A stretch of 64,000 nt of DNA. Origin: Polaromonas sp. P2-4. Lineage in GTDB: Bacteria; Pseudomonadota; Gammaproteobacteria; Burkholderiales; Burkholderiaceae_C. This document shows, piece after piece, positions 11,468-22,579 of the stretch (its first letter is position 1; each line of letters begins with the position of its first letter). The stretch spans positions 3,898,001 through 3,962,000 of the forward strand of contig CP087965.1 in assembly GCA_024703855.1 (NCBI GenBank), written 5' to 3'. Both the position numbers and the translations under genes were made by a program. The notes beneath the pieces are model-generated. The model was not told the origin of the DNA. It was given only the letters and a program-made list of their open reading frames with translations, and ran no database searches.

Positions 11468-11980
11468 CTATTGGTCCAGCACGACACGCAGGTCGGCTTG
11501 GGGCTGGGGCTGAACTCTTGTGGCCGAAATGCGGCCTTCGCTGCGGCGGGACAAATCGGCGGACCAGCCGCTGACGCTCGCGTTGTCGCCTTGCAGCCAT
11601 GCAAACAGCGCGCTGAGTGGCACGGCGGCACCCGTGGCTTGCGCCATCAACTCGTCAACCGATGCAAAGCGCTGAATTTTCTGGTTGCCCGAGTCAAGGA
11701 CGGCTTCGCCGGGCGACCAGCGCAGCACGCCGAGCACATTGCCCAAGGGGCTGATCAGGGTCAGTTCGCCGCGCTCGGGCTGGCCCTTGAGTTCAAAGCC
11801 GGCTGAGAACGACTGCACGGTCTCGCTTTGCACTTGCAGGCTGATGCGGCCCGTCCAGAAGGCGGTTTTTGAACCAAATGATGCTTCTGTCAAGGGGGGA
11901 CGGGCGCAACCAGCTATCAAAAGTATAGCGATCAAGCATGTTGAAGACAGGGCTGAGCGCAGGCGGGATGTGAGTAACAA
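11468..11980 (-). CDS. lolB: Outer-membrane lipoprotein insertion protein LolB
   Basis: 170 residues. Receives lipoproteins from LolA and inserts them in the outer membrane. It has a lipoprotein signal peptide with lipobox LIAGC, then a LolB-like body (FWTGRISLQVQ, FELKGQPERGELTLISPLGNVLG). The start appears to be TTG at 11980 with AGGA upstream. The segment LIAILLIAGCARP is encoded by a half copy of the dispersed repeat at 11901-11929. Its place between a TPR gene and ispE is the standard order. Confidence 0.85.
   Translation of the reverse strand: MLLTSRLRSALSSTCLIAILLIAGCARPPLTEASFGSKTAFWTGRISLQVQSETVQSFSAGFELKGQPERGELTLISPLGNVLGVLRWSPGEAVLDSGNQKIQRFASVDELMAQATGAAVPLSALFAWLQGDNASVSGWSADLSRRSEGRISATRVQPQPQADLRVVLDQ
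11901..11929 (-). repeat. Half copy of the dispersed repeat inside lolB
   Basis: The minus strand reads GCTAT, a loop, GATAGC, then TGGTTGCGCCCG, matching the left hairpin and central block of copy 1. The second hairpin is absent. It encodes the hydrophobic core and lipobox of LolB. Confidence 0.6.
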
Positions 11981-11995
11981 GGGGCGGATCCTGGG

Positions 11996-13787
11996 TTACA
12001 GCTTCACACGCAAGCGTTTGAGTGTCTCCAGCAGGGTTTCGTTGTCGGGATTGAGCAGCTTGCCTTCTCTCCAGATGGCCATTGCCCGGTCGCGCTGACC
12101 CAGGCTCCAGAGCACTTCGCCGAAGTGCGCGGCAATTTCGGCATCGGGTTTGGCCTTGTAGGCGGCCTCAAAAATTTGCACAGCTTCAGCCTTGTTGCCC
12201 ATGCGAAATTCGACCCAACCCAGGCTGTCTTTGATGAAGGGATCGGAGGGCGCGTATTCCAGCGCTTTTCGGATCAGTTCGCGGGCCTCCGGCAGGCAGA
12301 TGCTGCGCTCTGCCAGCGAATAACCGAGCGCGTTGTAGGCATGGTGGTAGTCGGGCTTTTGCGCAATGGCCTGGCGCAGCAACTGCTCCATCGCACCCAG
12401 TCGCCCGAGTTTTTCGGCCATCATGGCCTGGTCATAAAGCAGATCGGGTTCATTGGGCGTTTTGACCAGGGCTTGCGCCAGCATGTCGTGCGCCAACTGG
12501 TATTGCTTGAACTCGCGGAGCAAGCCAACTTCGGCACTGAGTTTCAGCCGTGCATCGGCGGGGCTGCGTTCGGGCAGCTGGCGAATCAGCTGGCGGCCTT
12601 CTTCCAGCTTGCCCTGGCTTGCCAAAATGGAGGCGCGCCGGGTTTGTGCCTGGGCCAGGTCCAGAAGCGTTGTCAATTTTGTTCAGCCAGCCTTCCGCTG
12701 CGGCATAGTCTTTGCGCTTTTCGGCCAGTTGCGACAGGGACAGGTAGGCCTGGGCCAGGCCACGGTTTCGCTCGGCCTCGGAGGTTTGCTGCAGGGCCAG
12801 CGCCACATAGCGCTCCAGCGATGTTTGCGCCTGCACGAGCTGGTTGTCCTGCAACTGCAAAGAGCCCAGAACCAGCCAGCCTTCCGGGTAATCAGGTTTT
12901 TCGCGGGTCACGATTTGCAGCTGGGCGGTGGCTTCTGCGTAGCGCTGCAGGTCCAGCAGGACTCGTGCATAAGTCATGCGGATTTCGGGCAGGGCTTTGG
13001 CGTTGCCGGCAAGGTATTTCTGGATCAGGCTTTCTGCCTCGGGCAATTTCGGATTCATCAGTTCCAGCGTTAGCAGCGCCGGGCCTTCGGCGCGCGCATC
13101 GATGGCCTGGCCGCGTTTGGCCGCTTCAAGTGCGTCGCTGGTGTCGCCTGCAGCCAGCCGCATGCGCCCTACGGTGGTCCATGCGGTGCTGGCCAGGCTC
13201 GTGCTGGCGGAATTGTTCAGGTAATTGCCCAATGCGGCTTCTACCACCGTGCTGGCCAGTTTTTGTCAGTGACGCGGGCGTAGGCCCGCGGCACCTGCCG
13301 TCAGGACCGCGGCGCGCTCAACATCCGGCGCCAACTCAATCTCGGTTTTCAGGGGCGCAGCCGTGTCGGCGATGCGGTTAAGCGCAATCAGGATTTGCAG
13401 CACATAGCGGTTGGCTTCGCGTGAAGCGGGCTGGGCCTGCTGCCAGGCACCGGCGGCTTGCAGCGCGGCGTCGCCGGAACGCGATTGCAAGGCGATGTCG
13501 GTGGCCCGCTGGTAAAGCTGCGCGTCGTTGGTTTTTCGGGCGGCATCCAGCATCAGGGCGAAGCCGGCAGCGGGTTCTCCGTCTTGCGTGGTGATCTCTC
13601 CCATCAGCAACTGGTAAAACAGGGCGCTGTCCAGCGCTGATGAGGGTGCTGCAGCCTGCGCTGCTTTTGCCTCGGCGAGCCCCGGCACGGCGGGTTCAGG
13701 CACTGCCGTCTGCGCCAGAACCAGGGGAGCAGCCGGCCACAGGCAGCCAAAAGTAATGGCGAGGGCAAGGCCAAGTTTTTTCATCAT
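11996..13787 (-). CDS. Exported tetratricopeptide-repeat protein, frame-disrupted
   Basis: About 596 residues. A signal peptide (MMKKLGLALAITFGCLWPAAP ending near LAQ) is followed by helical repeats throughout. Clear TPR units lie in the C-terminal half (YNALGYSLAERSICLPEAREL, DSLGWVEFRMGNKAEAVQIF). Three shifts are needed: a compensating pair near 13262-13300, the second at an A5 run, and one near 12660-12672. Start ATG at 13787. A TPR gene next to lolB is common in this group and is thought to act in the periplasm or outer membrane; the binding partner is unknown. Confidence 0.82.
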
Positions 13788-13907
13788 CAGACCATGATAA
13801 TTGAAGCTCCCAAGACACGGTTTCCATTTTGTCTTTGGGGTTTGTCCTTGTGCTGATGCATCTACACCCCTATTTACGCCCTTACCAGCGCCCCTATTTG
13901 CGAGCCT

Positions 13908-14722
13908 ATGCCTGAACTGCCCGAAGTTGAAGTCACCCGCCTGAGCTTTGCCGACCGCATTGCCGGTGCCCGTATCGAGGCCGTGGCCATGGGCAAACCG
14001 CTGCGCTGGCCGCTCGGTTGCAGCCCGCAACAACTCGTTGGCCAGCGTGTGCTGGCCGTGCGCCGTCGGGGCAAATACCTTCTGCTTGATCTCAGTGAGG
14101 GCTTGCTGCTGATTCACCTGGGCATGTCTGGCAGCGTGATCTTTGGCACCGGTTTTCCTTTGCCGGGCAAGCATGACCATTTTGAGATGGTGACCAGCCT
14201 GGGTACGCTGCGCCTGAATGATCCGCGCCGCTTCGGTGCCGTGGTGTATGCGCACAGCGAAACTGACCCGGTAGCGCACAAGCTGCTGGGTCGGCTGGGC
14301 GTGGAGCCGCTCAGCGAGGCTTTTGACGCGACCCTATTCCATCAGGCGCTCAGGCTCCGGCAGACGGCTATCAAGCAGGTCCTGCTGGGGGGCGAGGCGG
14401 TGGTGGGCGTGGGTAATATTTACGCGTCCGAGGTCTTGTTTCTGGCTGGCATCCGCCCGACCACCAAAGCGTGCCGTATCAGCAAACCCCGTTCGGTGTT
14501 GCTTCACCGCGCCATTCAACAGGTATTGACACAGGCCGTTACAAAAGGGGGAGCACCTTAAAAGACTTTTCCAATGCGCATGGCGAGGCGGGCCATTTTC
14601 AGCTGGACGCCATGGTTTATGACCGTAGCGGCCTGCCTTGCAAAGTGTGCGCCACGACTATCAAAAGCATCCGGCAGGGACAGCGCTCGACTTTTTACTG
14701 CGCTCACTGCCAGAAGCCGTGA
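13908..14722 (+). CDS. mutM: Formamidopyrimidine-DNA glycosylase, frame-disrupted near the C-terminus
   Basis: Removes 8-oxoguanine and nicks the strand. It begins with the catalytic PELPEVE after Met and has HLGMSGS, the NDPRRFG loop and [12 protein letters not shown]. The C-terminal zinc finger ([21 protein letters not shown], then HCQ) is in another frame, restored by adding one G to the G5 run at 14548-14552. About 271 residues. It works in the same pathway as mutY 2 kb downstream. Confidence 0.93.
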
Positions 14723-14798
14723 GCGCCCCCATCGACGCGCCCATGGTTCTTTCAGGTGGGCGATGCTATATTGGCCCGTCACATTTATACGGTTGTCC

Positions 14799-16778
14799 AT
14801 GTCCTTTAACGAAAAATTTGACCAGCACGGTGCCTGGCGACGTGAATTTGCGCTGCGCTTGAAGTTGCTTGCGGAGTGGATGAAAGACCATGATCTGCTC
14901 GACGCGGCGGTCGAAGAGCGGCTGCACCGGCTGGAGTCGCAAGTGCGCTCCGACAAGGTCATGGTGGCTTTCGTGGCCGAGTTTTCGCGCGGCAAGTCCG
15001 AGCTGATCAATGCCATCTTCTTCGCCGGCTATGGCCGCCGCATCATGCCCGCGAGTGCCGGGCGCACCACCATGTGCCCGACGGAACTGGGCTATGACGC
15101 CGATGTGCCGCCCTGCCTGCGCCTGCTACCGATTGAGACGCGCCTGCAGACGCAGGCGCTCATGGAATGGCGCATGGCGCCCGAAAAATGGACGCGTATT
15201 GACCTGGACGTGAACGACCCGGCGCAGCTGGCGCAGGCCCTGGAGAAGGTGGCCGAAGTTCGGCATGTCACCCAAGATGAAGCCCGTGCACTCGGGTTCT
15301 GGCATGACAGCAGCCCGGACGACAACCCGCTGGTTGGCGCTGACGGACTGATCGAGGTGCCGAAATGGCGGCATGCGCTTATTAATATCGCACACCCCTT
15401 GCTCAAGCAGGGGCTGGTCATTCTGGACACGCCGGGCCTGAACGCCATTGGTGCCGAACCTGAATTGACGGTGAGCCTGATTCCCCAGGCGCATGCGGTG
15501 GTCTTCATTCTGGCGGCTGATACGGGCGTGACCAAATCCGACCTGTCCATCTGGCGCGAACACCTGATCACCGAGGGTGACGCGACCGATGCACGCCTGG
15601 TGGTGCTGAATAAAATTGACACCTTGTGGGACGCCTTGAGCACGCCCGAGCAGGTGCAGGCGCAAATTGACAGGCAAAGGGCCACGTCGGCCGAAATCCT
15701 GGGCTTGCCCGAGTCGCAGGTTATCCCCGTATCTGCGCAAAAAGGACTGGTCGCCAAAGTCACCCGCGACAACTCGCTTTTAAAAGCCAGCTGTTTGCCC
15801 GCGCTTGAGCAGGCCCTGGGTCAGGGCGTGATGGGACAGCGCCAGAAAATCCTGCGTTCGGCGGTAGCTGGCGGCATTGGCGAGTTGAGAATCGAGGCCG
15901 GGCGGGCCATGCACATTCGCCGGCGTGATCTGGCCGAGCAGATGATTGAGCTGCGCGGCTTGCGGGGTAAAAACATCTCGGTGATCAAGCATATGCGCAC
16001 GCGCATCGAGCAGGAGCAGACCGAATTTGATGGCAGCGGTGCCAAAATTTATGCGGTGCGCTCGGTACACCTCAAATTGCTCCGTGAAGTATTTAATTTG
16101 CTCAGCACGCCAACACTCAGGGCCGAGCTGGCCGAGTTGACCCATACGCTCAAGCAGCCAGGAATCAAACTGGGCGTTAAAAAAGCCTACGGCCAAACCT
16201 TTTCACGGCTGCGCGAAGGCCTGCAAAAGGCCCAAATCATCAGTGGCGAAATCCAGTCCATGCTGGCCGCGTCTTTCCGGCAGCTCAATACCGAATTCAG
16301 CTTTTCGTTGCAGGCCACTCAAGAGCCTGAGTTGACTCGTTACGCCCATGACCTGGAGCAGATAGAGCGCAGCCATCTGCAGTATCTTGGGGTGAGCAAT
16401 GTACTGAAACTCTCGCAGGCCGAATTTTCCGAGCGGCTGGTTCGCGCCCTGGCTACCCGCCTGCGGGTGGTGTACGAGTCGGCATTGGGTGAGGTGGAGC
16501 TCTGGAACAAGTCGGCAGCATCCCAGCTGGACGCGCAACTGCGCGAGCGGCGCCGCAATTTCGGGCGCCGGCTGGAGGCCATTGAGCGTATCCAGCAGGC
16601 CGCATCCGGCCTGGATGAGCGTATTGCCGAAATTGACGAGCAGGAGGGTGTTCTCAACGAGCTGGACGCCAAGCTGACCGAGCTGACCTCGCATCTGATG
16701 AGCGCGTCTGCGCCGCAGCTCAAAACGCCTGATTTCTTTATAGCCACAGAAAATGCGGCACTGCCCCAGGTTGCTTGA
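14799..16778 (+). CDS. Dynamin-like large GTPase
   Basis: 659 residues in an intact frame. G1 is the variant AEFSRGKSELINAIF near residues 58-72, G3 is DTPGLN and G4 is NKID. Long helical regions follow (bundle-signalling element and stalk-like), with a coiled coil near the end (QLRERRRNFGRRLEAIERI). The ATG at 14799 is chosen over longer in-frame extensions that overlap mutM. No transmembrane segment is evident. Bacterial dynamin-like proteins remodel membranes; the role of this betaproteobacterial type is not known. It sits between two GO-repair genes. Confidence 0.8.
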   Translation: MSFNEKFDQHGAWRREFALRLKLLAEWMKDHDLLDAAVEERLHRLESQVRSDKVMVAFVAEFSRGKSELINAIFFAGYGRRIMPASAGRTTMCPTELGYDADVPPCLRLLPIETRLQTQALMEWRMAPEKWTRIDLDVNDPAQLAQALEKVAEVRHVTQDEARALGFWHDSSPDDNPLVGADGLIEVPKWRHALINIAHPLLKQGLVILDTPGLNAIGAEPELTVSLIPQAHAVVFILAADTGVTKSDLSIWREHLITEGDATDARLVVLNKIDTLWDALSTPEQVQAQIDRQRATSAEILGLPESQVIPVSAQKGLVAKVTRDNSLLKASCLPALEQALGQGVMGQRQKILRSAVAGGIGELRIEAGRAMHIRRRDLAEQMIELRGLRGKNISVIKHMRTRIEQEQTEFDGSGAKIYAVRSVHLKLLREVFNLLSTPTLRAELAELTHTLKQPGIKLGVKKAYGQTFSRLREGLQKAQIISGEIQSMLAASFRQLNTEFSFSLQATQEPELTRYAHDLEQIERSHLQYLGVSNVLKLSQAEFSERLVRALATRLRVVYESALGEVELWNKSAASQLDAQLRERRRNFGRRLEAIERIQQAASGLDERIAEIDEQEGVLNELDAKLTELTSHLMSASAPQLKTPDFFIATENAALPQVA

Positions 16779-16847
16779 CCGTTGACGGTTTCTACAACTA
16801 ATTCGCGCAACAGTAACGCGGTTGATCCGCCTGTGAGCAGGGCACGC

Positions 16848-17945
16848 ATGGCAAGCGGTAAGCCCGAGATGACGCCAACAGCGCTTTCAGGTTTTGCCGG
16901 GGAAATTGTGCGCTGGCAAATGGCGCATGGGCGCAACAGCCTGCCTTGGCAAAACACGCGCGATCCGTATCGCGTGTGGCTGTCAGAGATCATGCTCCAG
17001 CAAACCCAGGTAGCGACTGTCCTCGACTACTACGCCCGGTTTCTGCAGCGTTTTCCCACGGTGAGCGAGCTGGCTGCGGCCGAACAGGATGGCGTGCTGG
17101 CTTTGTGGAGTGGCCTGGGTTATTACAGCCGCGCACGCAATCTGCATCGTTGTGCGCAGGAGGTGATGGCGCTGCATGCGGGGCAGTTTCCGCGCACGGC
17201 GGAGCAGCTTCAGACCTTACCCGGCATAGGCCGCTCGACGGCGGCTGCCATTGCGTCGTTTTGCTTTGGAGAGCGTGTCGCCATTCTGGATGGCAACGTT
17301 AAACGGGTGCTCACGCGGGTGCTTGCCTTTTCTGCGGACCTGGCGCAAAGCGCCAATGAACGTGAGCTCTGGAGCAGGGCAACAGACCTGCTGCCCGAGC
17401 AGAATTTGCCAGAAACCATGCCGCGTTACACGCAGGGGCTGATGGACCTGGGGGCCACAATTTGCACGGGCCGGCAGCCGCAGTGTCTGCTGTGCCCGGT
17501 GCAGGCGCTGTGCCGCGGCCTCGCGACCGGTGAGCCCGGCAAGTACCCCGTCAAAACGCGAAAACTAAAACGCAGCGCGCAAGCGCTGAGCCTGCTGTGG
17601 GCGCAGAGACCCGACGGCTCGGTATGGCTGGAAAAGCGTTCCAGCCCCGGTATTTGGGGGGCCTCTATTGCCTGCCCGTCTTTGAAAGTGACGATGAACT
17701 GAAAGTTCTTTTACCAGTCAAGCCTGCACGCCAGACTTGAGCCGTTGCCGAATTTTGTTCACGTACTGACGCACAAGGATTTGTATCTCTCCCCCTGGAT
17801 TGCGGGCTTTCGGGCAGGCCAGACCATGCCGAAGGCGATGACCTCAGAGGCGCGTCCCGGCGCGTGGTTCAGTCAGGCTGAATGGCCGGGTTTGGGCTTG
17901 CCTGCGCCCATCCGCAAGCTGCTGGCGCAGGATGCCTCTGCATAA
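16848..17945 (+). CDS. mutY: A/G-specific adenine glycosylase, frame-disrupted
   Basis: Removes adenine opposite 8-oxoguanine. It shows the N-terminal catalytic helix SEIMLQQTQVATV, the HhH motif LPGIGRSTAAAI, and the [4Fe-4S] ligands C-x6-C-x2-C-x5-C (CTGRQPQCLLCPVQALC). The C-terminal NUDT-like domain contains GIWGGLYCLPVFES and FVHVLTHKDLYLSPW. One G is missing from the G6 run at about 17656, and a second shift lies near 17735. The start is uncertain: ATG at 16848 or 16869, or TTG at 16782. Confidence 0.9.
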
Positions 17946-18049
17946 TTCCAATTCGCATTAAAAACGATAACTGCGTTGCTTAGCCTTGCCGTGCTGTAGC
18001 ACTGTCTGCGGCGTCGCGCCTTGTTCTCGCTTCCAATGCGAATTGGAAT
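17945..18049. repeat. 105-bp element with 15-bp perfect terminal inverted repeats
   Basis: Left end ATTCCAATTCGCATT (17945-17959), right end AATGCGAATTGGAAT (18035-18049). The interior contains GTGCTGTAGCAC, a small hairpin. It fills the gap between the convergent mutY and rapZ. It may be a MITE-like or REP-like element or a long hairpin terminator. No coding potential. Confidence 0.75.
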
Positions 18050-18070
18050 AAGCGGGTCTTTGGCGACTGA

Positions 18071-18940
18071 TCAGCCCGCATCCAGCTCGCGATGCCGCTT
18101 CAGGGTCGGCCACTGCCGGGCGAATGCCTCTGCCAGCATTTCTACGAGATAGACAGATCGGTGCTGGCCACCGGTGCAGCCAATGGCCACGGTGACATAG
18201 CTGCGGTGATCCCGCACCAGTGCCTGCAACCAGTGATTGAGGAATTGTTCGATGTGTTTGAACATGTCGTCCACCTCTGAATGAGCTTTCAGGTAGTCGG
18301 CAACGGCTGGGTCCAGCCCGGTCAGGTCGCGCAGGCCTGACTCGTAATGCGGGTTGGGAAGCATGCGCACATCAAACACATAGTCGGCATCGAGGGGTAC
18401 GCCGCGCTTGAATGCAAATGACTCAAACACCAGTGTCAGCTGGGTGGCTGGAGCCGAGATCAGCGACTTCACGTAGCCTTGCAGTTGCGAGGAACGGATC
18501 ATGCTGGTGTCGAGCACGTGTGCCTGTTCGCGTATTTCGCCGAGCAACTCGCGCTCCAGTTCAATGGCATCCACCAACGCCCGGTGCTGGTCGGAGGTCT
18601 CGATGCGTGACAGGGGGTGAAGCCGGCGAGTTTCAGAAAAGCGCCGCACCAGCGTCTCGGTATTGGCATCCAGAAACAGTGACTGCACGGTCACGCCTTG
18701 TTCCCGCAATTTCCGCAGCTGCCGCGGAACTTGCGGCAGTGAGGTGGCGCTTCGCACATCCATCGCGATGGCCACTTTCCGGGCGCCATGTTGCTGCTCA
18801 AGCGCAACAAAAGGGGTGAGCAGTTCGGGCGGCAAATTGTCCACGCAGTAATAGCCGGCATCTTCCAGTGCGTGCAAGGCCACGGACTTTCCAGAGCCTG
18901 ACATGCCGGTGATAAGGATCATTTCCAGCGCCATGGTCAT
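18071..18940 (-). CDS. rapZ: RNase adapter protein RapZ (nucleotide-binding)
   Basis: 289 residues, intact. Walker [17 protein letters not shown] near the N-terminus and the conserved C-terminal [16 protein letters not shown]. In enterobacteria it directs RNase E to GlmZ and binds GlcN6P; in betaproteobacteria the family function is inferred. The ATG at 18940 overlaps the recN stop (ATGA), so the two are coupled. A frameshift in recN makes an apparent recN-rapZ fusion, which should not be believed. Confidence 0.92.
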   Translation of the reverse strand: MTMALEMILITGMSGSGKSVALHALEDAGYYCVDNLPPELLTPFVALEQQHGARKVAIAMDVRSATSLPQVPRQLRKLREQGVTVQSLFLDANTETLVRRFSETRRLHPLSRIETSDQHRALVDAIELERELLGEIREQAHVLDTSMIRSSQLQGYVKSLISAPATQLTLVFESFAFKRGVPLDADYVFDVRMLPNPHYESGLRDLTGLDPAVADYLKAHSEVDDMFKHIEQFLNHWLQALVRDHRSYVTVAIGCTGGQHRSVYLVEMLAEAFARQWPTLKRHRELDAG

Positions 18941-20581
18941 CGCTCCAGCATCTCTTTGGCGTGCGCCAGTGTCGTGCCCGACAGTCGCTCGCCGCCCAGC
19001 ATGCGGGCAATTTCGGCCACGCGCTGTTCTCCGTTGGCATGGCCCACGCTGCTGACGGTCACGCCTTTTTCTGTGCGTTTGGCGACGACAAGATGCTGGT
19101 CGGCGCAAGCCTGCGACCTGCGGCAAATGGGTGACCGCCATCACCTGCCGGTCTTTGCCCAATTGCTTCATCAGGCGGCCCACGGTTTCCGCCACCGCAC
19201 CGCCCACACCAGAATCAACTTCATCAAATATCAGTGTTTGCGCCTGTCCCAGCTGGCTGGTCGTGACGGCAATCGCCAGCGCAATACGTGACAGCTCGCC
19301 GCCAGACGCGACCTTGCCAACCGGCCGTGGCGTGCTGCCACTATGGCCGGCCACTAAAAATTCAGCCTGCTCAAGCCCATACTGTGCCGGCTGCTCAAGC
19401 TGGCTGAGCGCCACGTCAAATTTTCCGCCCTGCATGCCCAGGCCCTGCATGGCTTGTGTGATGGCTTTGGCAAGCAGGGGTGCTGCCTTGCTGCGGGATT
19501 TGGAGACCTGCCGAGCTTCTTCCAGATAGGCCGACTGGGCATGGATCTCGTTCTTTTCAAGCTGGGCCAGATCGGCTGCTTCGTCAAGCCTGTGGAGCTC
19601 GCTTTGCCAGCCAGCCAGCAATTCAGGCAATTCGGCTGGGGGGCGTTTGTAGCGCCTGGCCAGGCTGACCCAGAGGGACAAACGTTCATCAAGCTCTACG
19701 AGACGCTGCGGCTCCAGCTCGGCGTGGCGCGCATAGCCATGCAGAGAATGGACGGCATCTTCGATTTGTGCCAGTGCACCGTTCAAAATCTCGCCAAGCC
19801 CTTTGAATTCGGGTTCTATATGCTCCTGATTTTGTAGCGAATTAATGGCGCGAGCGAGCAAGGCGGCGGCGTTGTCGTCGGATTCCTGCAGGGCATCAAC
19901 AGCGGTCTGCACTGTGTCACGCAAAGCCTGGGCATTGGACAGGCGTCCATGCTGGGCATTGAGCTCTTCCCATTCATCCGCGCCGGGCGCCAGCTTGTCC
20001 AGCTCGCCGATTTGCCAGGCTAGGCGTTCACGCTCGCGCTGCAGACTGTCCTGGGCGGCGCGCGCTTCCGCCAATATTTTCTGGGTCAGGCGCCACTGTT
20101 GCCAGCGCTGGGACAATTGCTCGGGGGACACTTGCGCATAGGAGTCCAGCAAGCCGCGCACGGCGTCAGGCCGGGTCAGGCTTTGCCAGGCATGCTGGCC
20201 ATGAATGTCCAGCAACTGGTCGGCGATCTCCTTGAGCTGGCTGGCGGTCGCCGCACTGCCATTGATCCAGGCCCGGCTCTTGCCTTGCGAATCAATCGTG
20301 CGGCGCAGCAGCAAGCTGTCTGCCGATTCGAAGCCGGCTTGCTCCAGCCAGGGCGTCAAACCAGAGGGACTGTCGAATTCGGCACTGATTTCGCAGCGCA
20401 AAGCGCCTTCGCGGACCACGCCGACCTCGGCACGTGCGCCAAGCGCCAGTTGCAGTGCATCAATCAATATCGATTTACCGGCCCCGGTTTCGCCGGTGAG
20501 AACCGTAAATCCATCCGACAAATTCAGATCCAGCTCGTGGACGATGACGAAATCGCGAAGCGAGATGCTTTTAAGGCTCAT
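18937..20581 (-). CDS. recN: DNA repair protein RecN, frame-disrupted near the C-terminus
   Basis: SMC-like ATPase acting at double-strand breaks, about 547 residues. Walker [20 protein letters not shown] lies near the N-terminus, coiled-coil arms are in the middle, and the C-terminal ATPase half has [13 protein letters not shown] and [14 protein letters not shown]. An extra base near 19108-19112, just after HLPQVA, throws the last 58 residues ([14 protein letters not shown] ... [10 protein letters not shown]) out of frame. nadK lies 31 bases upstream. Confidence 0.93.
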
Positions 20582-20612
20582 AACTTAATCCAGAGCAGGT
20601 GCAGGGCGGCAC

Positions 20613-21488
20613 TCAGACGCCGCCTTCATTCCAGTGAAGTTTTTTGCGCAAGGTATCAAAATAACTCCATCCCTTTGGATGCAGGAAACGCATTTGGTGC
20701 TCTGAACGCCTGACGGTGATTCGGTCGCCATGCAGCAAGGTGGCCAGCGACTGCATGTCAAAGTTGGCACTGGCGTCCCGGCCTGCTACTATTTCAATAG
20801 CAATCTCTCCAGAGTCTGAAAGGACTATAGGCCTGTTTGATAAAGTATGCGGAGCGATGGGCACCAGAATCCAGCCGGCGATGGAAGGGTGCAGCAATGG
20901 TCCGCCAGCCGACAGGGCATAGGCCGTGGAGCCAGTCGGCGATGCAATGATCAGGCCGTCGGCACGCTGGTTGGCCACAAAACGGCCATCGACCTCCACA
21001 CGCAGTTCCACCATGCCGGCAGTTGCGCCACGATTGACGACGACATCGTTCATGGCCGTCGCGCTGAAAACGCAGCGGCCGTCGCGTACCACCTTGGCCT
21101 GCATCATCCAGCGCCGGTCTTCCTCAAACTCGCCGCGCAGCATGGGTTCGAGAGTGTCCTGGTAATCATCAAAGGCGATGTCGGTGATGAAACCGAGCCG
21201 ACCCTGGTTTATGCCCACCAGCGGCACGCCAAATTGGGCCAGCAGCCGGCCTATGCCCAGCATGGTCCCATCGCCGCCGACCACCAGCGCAAGGTCGCAC
21301 TGAGCGCCGATCTGCGCTGTGTTGAGCGTTGGAAATTGCGTCAGGCCGGTATTGCTGGCGGTGTCCTGTTCAATCGCGACATCGCAGCCCTGCGTGCCCA
21401 GAAAGTGCGCGATGTCTTCCAGCGCAGAACGGGACCCCTGGGCGTGGTACTTGCCGATCAGTGCGACATGGCGAAATTGCGACTTCAT
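20613..21488 (-). CDS. nadK: NAD kinase
   Basis: Phosphorylates NAD to NADP. 291 residues, intact. The [11 protein letters not shown] motif, [17 protein letters not shown], and [19 protein letters not shown] are diagnostic. The ATG at 21488 ([18 protein letters not shown]) is preferred to a TTG two codons earlier. It is divergent from hrcA with only 49 bases between starts, the conserved arrangement, so the two promoters overlap. Confidence 0.96.
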   Translation of the reverse strand: MKSQFRHVALIGKYHAQGSRSALEDIAHFLGTQGCDVAIEQDTASNTGLTQFPTLNTAQIGAQCDLALVVGGDGTMLGIGRLLAQFGVPLVGINQGRLGFITDIAFDDYQDTLEPMLRGEFEEDRRWMMQAKVVRDGRCVFSATAMNDVVVNRGATAGMVELRVEVDGRFVANQRADGLIIASPTGSTAYALSAGGPLLHPSIAGWILVPIAPHTLSNRPIVLSDSGEIAIEIVAGRDASANFDMQSLATLLHGDRITVRRSEHQMRFLHPKGWSYFDTLRKKLHWNEGGV

Positions 21489-21537
21489 CAGCAAATTACA
21501 TCACAACATGGTGACCGAAGCTTCGTAGAATGTCTTC

Positions 21538-22557
21538 ATGCTTGATGATCGTGCCCGGTTGTTGTTAAAAGCGCTGGTGGAGCGCTATATTGCTGAAGGT
21601 CAGCCGGTGGGGTCGCGCACGCTGTCCAAGGCCTCTGGCCTTGAGCTGTCTCCCGCCACCATACGCAACGTCATGAGCGATCTGGAGGGTCTGGGCCTGA
21701 TAGTCAGCCCGCATACCTCCGCCGGCCGCATTCCCACAGCCCGGGGCTACCGCCTTTTCGTTGACACCATGCTGACCCTGCAGCGCGACCCATTGCCTTC
21801 CGGTGACCCTATGAGTGCACCCAGGCTTGCGCCTGACCAGCCGCAGAAAGTCCTCAGCAACGCCGCCCACATGCTGTCCAGCCTGTCGCAGTTCGTCGGG
21901 GTGGTCATGGCGCCGCGCCGCACATCGGTGTTCCGGCATATCGAATTCCTGCGCTTGTCTGAAAAACGTTTTCTGGTGATCATCGTCTCGCCAGACGGCG
22001 ATGTTCAAAACCGCGTCATCTTTACCGAGGCTGATTACACCCAGTCCCAATTGATCGAAGCCGCCAATTTTCTCAACTCGCACTACGCGGGCATGGCGAT
22101 TGAAGAGGTACGGGAGCGCCTGAAAAATGAAGTGGAGGCGCTCAGGGGTGAAATAGCCACCTTGATGCAGGCTGCGGTTCAGGTCAGTTCCGAGGCGATC
22201 GAGTCACGTGATGAAGTGGTTATTTCCGGTGAACGCAACCTGCTGGCCGTCAGTGATTTTTCAGGCGATATGGGCAATTTGCGCAAGCTCTTTGACCTGT
22301 TTGAGCAAAAGGCGCAATTGATGCGCTTGCTTGATGTTTCAAGCCGGGCCGAAGGTGTGCGTATTTACATTGGCGGGGAAAGCCAGGTCATCCCTTATCA
22401 GGAGTTGTCGGTGGTGACGGCACCGTACGAGGTCGATGGCAAGGTCGTGGGAACGTTGGGTGTGATTGGCCCTATGCGAATGCCTTACGAGAAAATGATC
22501 CAGATTGTCGATATCACCTCCAAACTGGTCAGCACGGCTCTTAGCCACAGCAAGTAG
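21538..22557 (+). CDS. hrcA: Heat-inducible transcription repressor HrcA
   Basis: 339 residues, intact. The N-terminal winged helix ([20 protein letters not shown]) is followed by [16 protein letters not shown] and the GAF-like HrcA domain ([19 protein letters not shown]). It represses chaperone genes through CIRCE elements with GroEL as corepressor. No CIRCE repeat is visible in the short nadK-hrcA gap, so its targets lie elsewhere. Confidence 0.96.
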   Translation: MLDDRARLLLKALVERYIAEGQPVGSRTLSKASGLELSPATIRNVMSDLEGLGLIVSPHTSAGRIPTARGYRLFVDTMLTLQRDPLPSGDPMSAPRLAPDQPQKVLSNAAHMLSSLSQFVGVVMAPRRTSVFRHIEFLRLSEKRFLVIIVSPDGDVQNRVIFTEADYTQSQLIEAANFLNSHYAGMAIEEVRERLKNEVEALRGEIATLMQAAVQVSSEAIESRDEVVISGERNLLAVSDFSGDMGNLRKLFDLFEQKAQLMRLLDVSSRAEGVRIYIGGESQVIPYQELSVVTAPYEVDGKVVGTLGVIGPMRMPYEKMIQIVDITSKLVSTALSHSK

Positions 22558-22579
22558 GCCCTTACAATCGGTTTCTTGG

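Noticed and set aside
18071..20581. A single 836-codon open frame joining RecN to RapZ
   Set aside because: The join is out of the RecN frame for about 58 codons and results from one extra base near 19110. The correct RecN end and the separate RapZ start (ATGA overlap) are both visible, so it is not a natural fusion.
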